Positions 5,500 to 6,596 of a stretch of DNA of 6,596 nucleotides are shown here, in pieces. The notes below the pieces were generated by a model. That model did no database searches and had not been told where the DNA came from. It was given only the letters and a program-made list of their open reading frames with translations. The DNA is from Planctomycetota bacterium. GTDB taxonomy: Bacteria; Planctomycetota; SKW154. The stretch spans positions 1-6,596 of the forward strand of contig JAOAAR010000113.1 of NCBI GenBank assembly GCA_026418755.1, given 5' to 3'. Position 1 is the first letter of the stretch. The number at the start of each line of letters is the position of its first letter. The position numbers and the translations under genes were made by a program.

Positions 5500-6596
5500 T
5501 TAAGGAATAAAAATCTCCGCAGTACTCAAAATATCCCCCGCAGACGGAGAAAACCTCGGATCCACCCAGTTCTGCAATCCCCCCACTACGAGGATTCTGT
5601 CATCAGTAGTCCCAATTACCCCATCAGGACCCGGAATCATGGACTGCGTAGCATAGTACCGCCTCGTCAAGAGATTACCAGAAGAAAGAGAGAAACTGCC
5701 GTTCGACGGGTCGAAAATCTCCGCAGAGTCAAGTACAGCAGGTGGGCTATTATCATCCGCACCTCCTGCGATGAGAACCCTACCGTCCCCCAACAGCCCA
5801 GCAATCGGAAGAAAACGAACCCTGGAAAGAGAACCCGTATCGGAAATAGTCTCATCTCCGAGCGTTATAGGAGTCCTGTCATCATAAATCTCGCAAGTCT
5901 TCGGCCCCGAGTAATAGGTAGTAAGAGCAGGATTAACATCATAGCCACCCACTACAAGAAGTTTGCCTCCTCCTATGGACACCATTCTATGCCCTGCACG
6001 CTTATGACTGAGAGCAACGGTAAACCTTGTATGAAGAATTGTCGAAGAGAATCGCCAGACTTCAAAAGAGTTAAGAACAACAGGAGTGGTCGGAAAGTAC
6101 CTCGGGAATCCGACTCCTCCACATACAGCAATCGTGCCACCACTGGTCACCGCCGAGGCGAAAAGAATGCGCGGATAGTCAACATAACCTGTCTCAAGTC
6201 GCTTCGGAGGCGAAATACCGAAAACCTCATAATTGGTACAGAGTTGCGGAGTGCCAGAATAAGTCGCAAACCCATATGCAAGAAGGATACGACCGCCATC
6301 CGTTGCAGCAAGATGCCCTTCTTTCGGGACAACCATCGTCTCAGAAAATTTCGAAAAAGTTTGAGATGCAGGGTCAAAAACTTCCATACTGTTCTCCGTG
6401 TTAGCACCATTGTAGCCACCAGCAAGAACGATTCTTCCATCCGAAAGAACCACCGCCGTGTGCCCGCTTCGAGGAACCGTCATCCTCGCAGAAAGAAGCG
6501 AAAACTGCTTATTGCGTGTGTCATAAACCTCAGCAGTGTCAAGAAACTTCGTCCCGTCCCAGCCCCCTGCAATAAGGACTTTGTAAGAATTGTCCG
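5500..6596 (-). CDS. Kelch-repeat beta-propeller protein (5' end outside the window)
   Basis: The frame is open from the right edge to a TAA at 5500-5502, giving 364 visible residues. An internal ATG at 6481-6483 is not the likely start, because the 37 codons before it form a clear kelch unit (KVLIAGGWDG, then TAEVYD). Seven kelch-like units are visible. Their core strands are VLIAGG (visible residues 6-11), IVLAGG (55-60), ILLAYG (103-108, second-last Gly replaced), IAVCGG (155-160), LLVVGG (212-217), VLIAGG (273-278) and ILVVGG (334-339). Each is followed by an aromatic/acidic strand such as MEVFDP, CEIYD or AEIFDP. Unit length grows from about 49 to 61 residues. Kelch propellers bind proteins or sugars or, in galactose oxidase relatives, carry a copper site; I see no basis for an enzyme call. 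The last unit contains an Asp-rich GPDGVIGTTDD loop. The protein ends directly after a TAEIFIP strand, so blade closure probably uses N-terminal sequence outside the window. Such proteins are often exported, but the signal region is not visible. Confidence 0.9.
   Translation of the reverse strand, partial: DNSYKVLIAGGWDGTKFLDTAEVYDTRNKQFSLLSARMTVPRSGHTAVVLSDGRIVLAGGYNGANTENSMEVFDPASQTFSKFSETMVVPKEGHLAATDGGRILLAYGFATYSGTPQLCTNYEVFGISPPKRLETGYVDYPRILFASAVTSGGTIAVCGGVGFPRYFPTTPVVLNSFEVWRFSSTILHTRFTVALSHKRAGHRMVSIGGGKLLVVGGYDVNPALTTYYSGPKTCEIYDDRTPITLGDETISDTGSLSRVRFLPIAGLLGDGRVLIAGGADDNSPPAVLDSAEIFDPSNGSFSLSSGNLLTRRYYATQSMIPGPDGVIGTTDDRILVVGGLQNWVDPRFSPSAGDILSTAEIFIP

Noticed and set aside
5667..6440. 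Alternative minus-strand frames inside the kelch gene
   Set aside because: The kelch frame shows a regular seven-unit repeat pattern; the other frames show no motifs.

Overview
The window holds four protein-coding genes, all on the minus strand. In transcription order (right to left) they are: a kelch-type beta-propeller protein whose 5' end lies beyond the right edge; a YraN/UPF0102 nuclease-fold protein; a 1,011-residue transmembrane serine/threonine protein kinase; and an exported protein with an HExxH zinc-metallopeptidase signature. I found no tRNA, rRNA, CRISPR array, insertion sequence or origin. Apart from short gaps and the 77 bases at the left edge, the window is fully coding.

Organism. 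The style is that of Planctomycetota or a related PVC or candidate-phylum lineage. The evidence is a PknB-like kinase fused through one membrane helix to a long charged tail ending in a lectin/jelly-roll-like domain. There is also an exported metallopeptidase built as beta-barrel module, TPR-like segment, GYxKxDGxWVK repeats and DUF1570-like domain. This assignment is inferred from architecture remembered from those genomes; the window has no phylogenetic marker. The plus strand is strongly C-rich and G-poor, especially under the kinase gene, which produces many false plus-strand ORFs.

Layout. Positions 5500-6596 are the kelch protein (partial). Positions 5101-5484 are yraN, starting 15 bases after the kelch stop, with a TTG start and in the same frame as the kelch gene. 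Positions 5016-5100 are a boundary: a modest terminator-like hairpin with a T-run directly follows the yraN stop, and then comes a good sigma70-type promoter (TTGAGT, 17 bases, TATAAT) facing the kinase. Positions 1980-5015 are the kinase. Positions 78-1967 are the metallopeptidase, 12 bases after the kinase stop, with its Shine-Dalgarno overlapping that stop codon. Positions 1-77 are non-coding, with a possible ribosome-binding site for another minus-strand gene just past the left edge.

How the genes may work together. The kinase and metallopeptidase look like one transcription unit with coupled translation. The kinase has its catalytic domain in the cytoplasm and about 690 residues predicted outside the membrane; the peptidase is predicted to be exported to the same compartment. 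A sensing and cleavage partnership is therefore a reasonable hypothesis, but nothing in the sequence proves it. The kelch-yraN pair appears to be a separate transcription unit with no obvious functional link.
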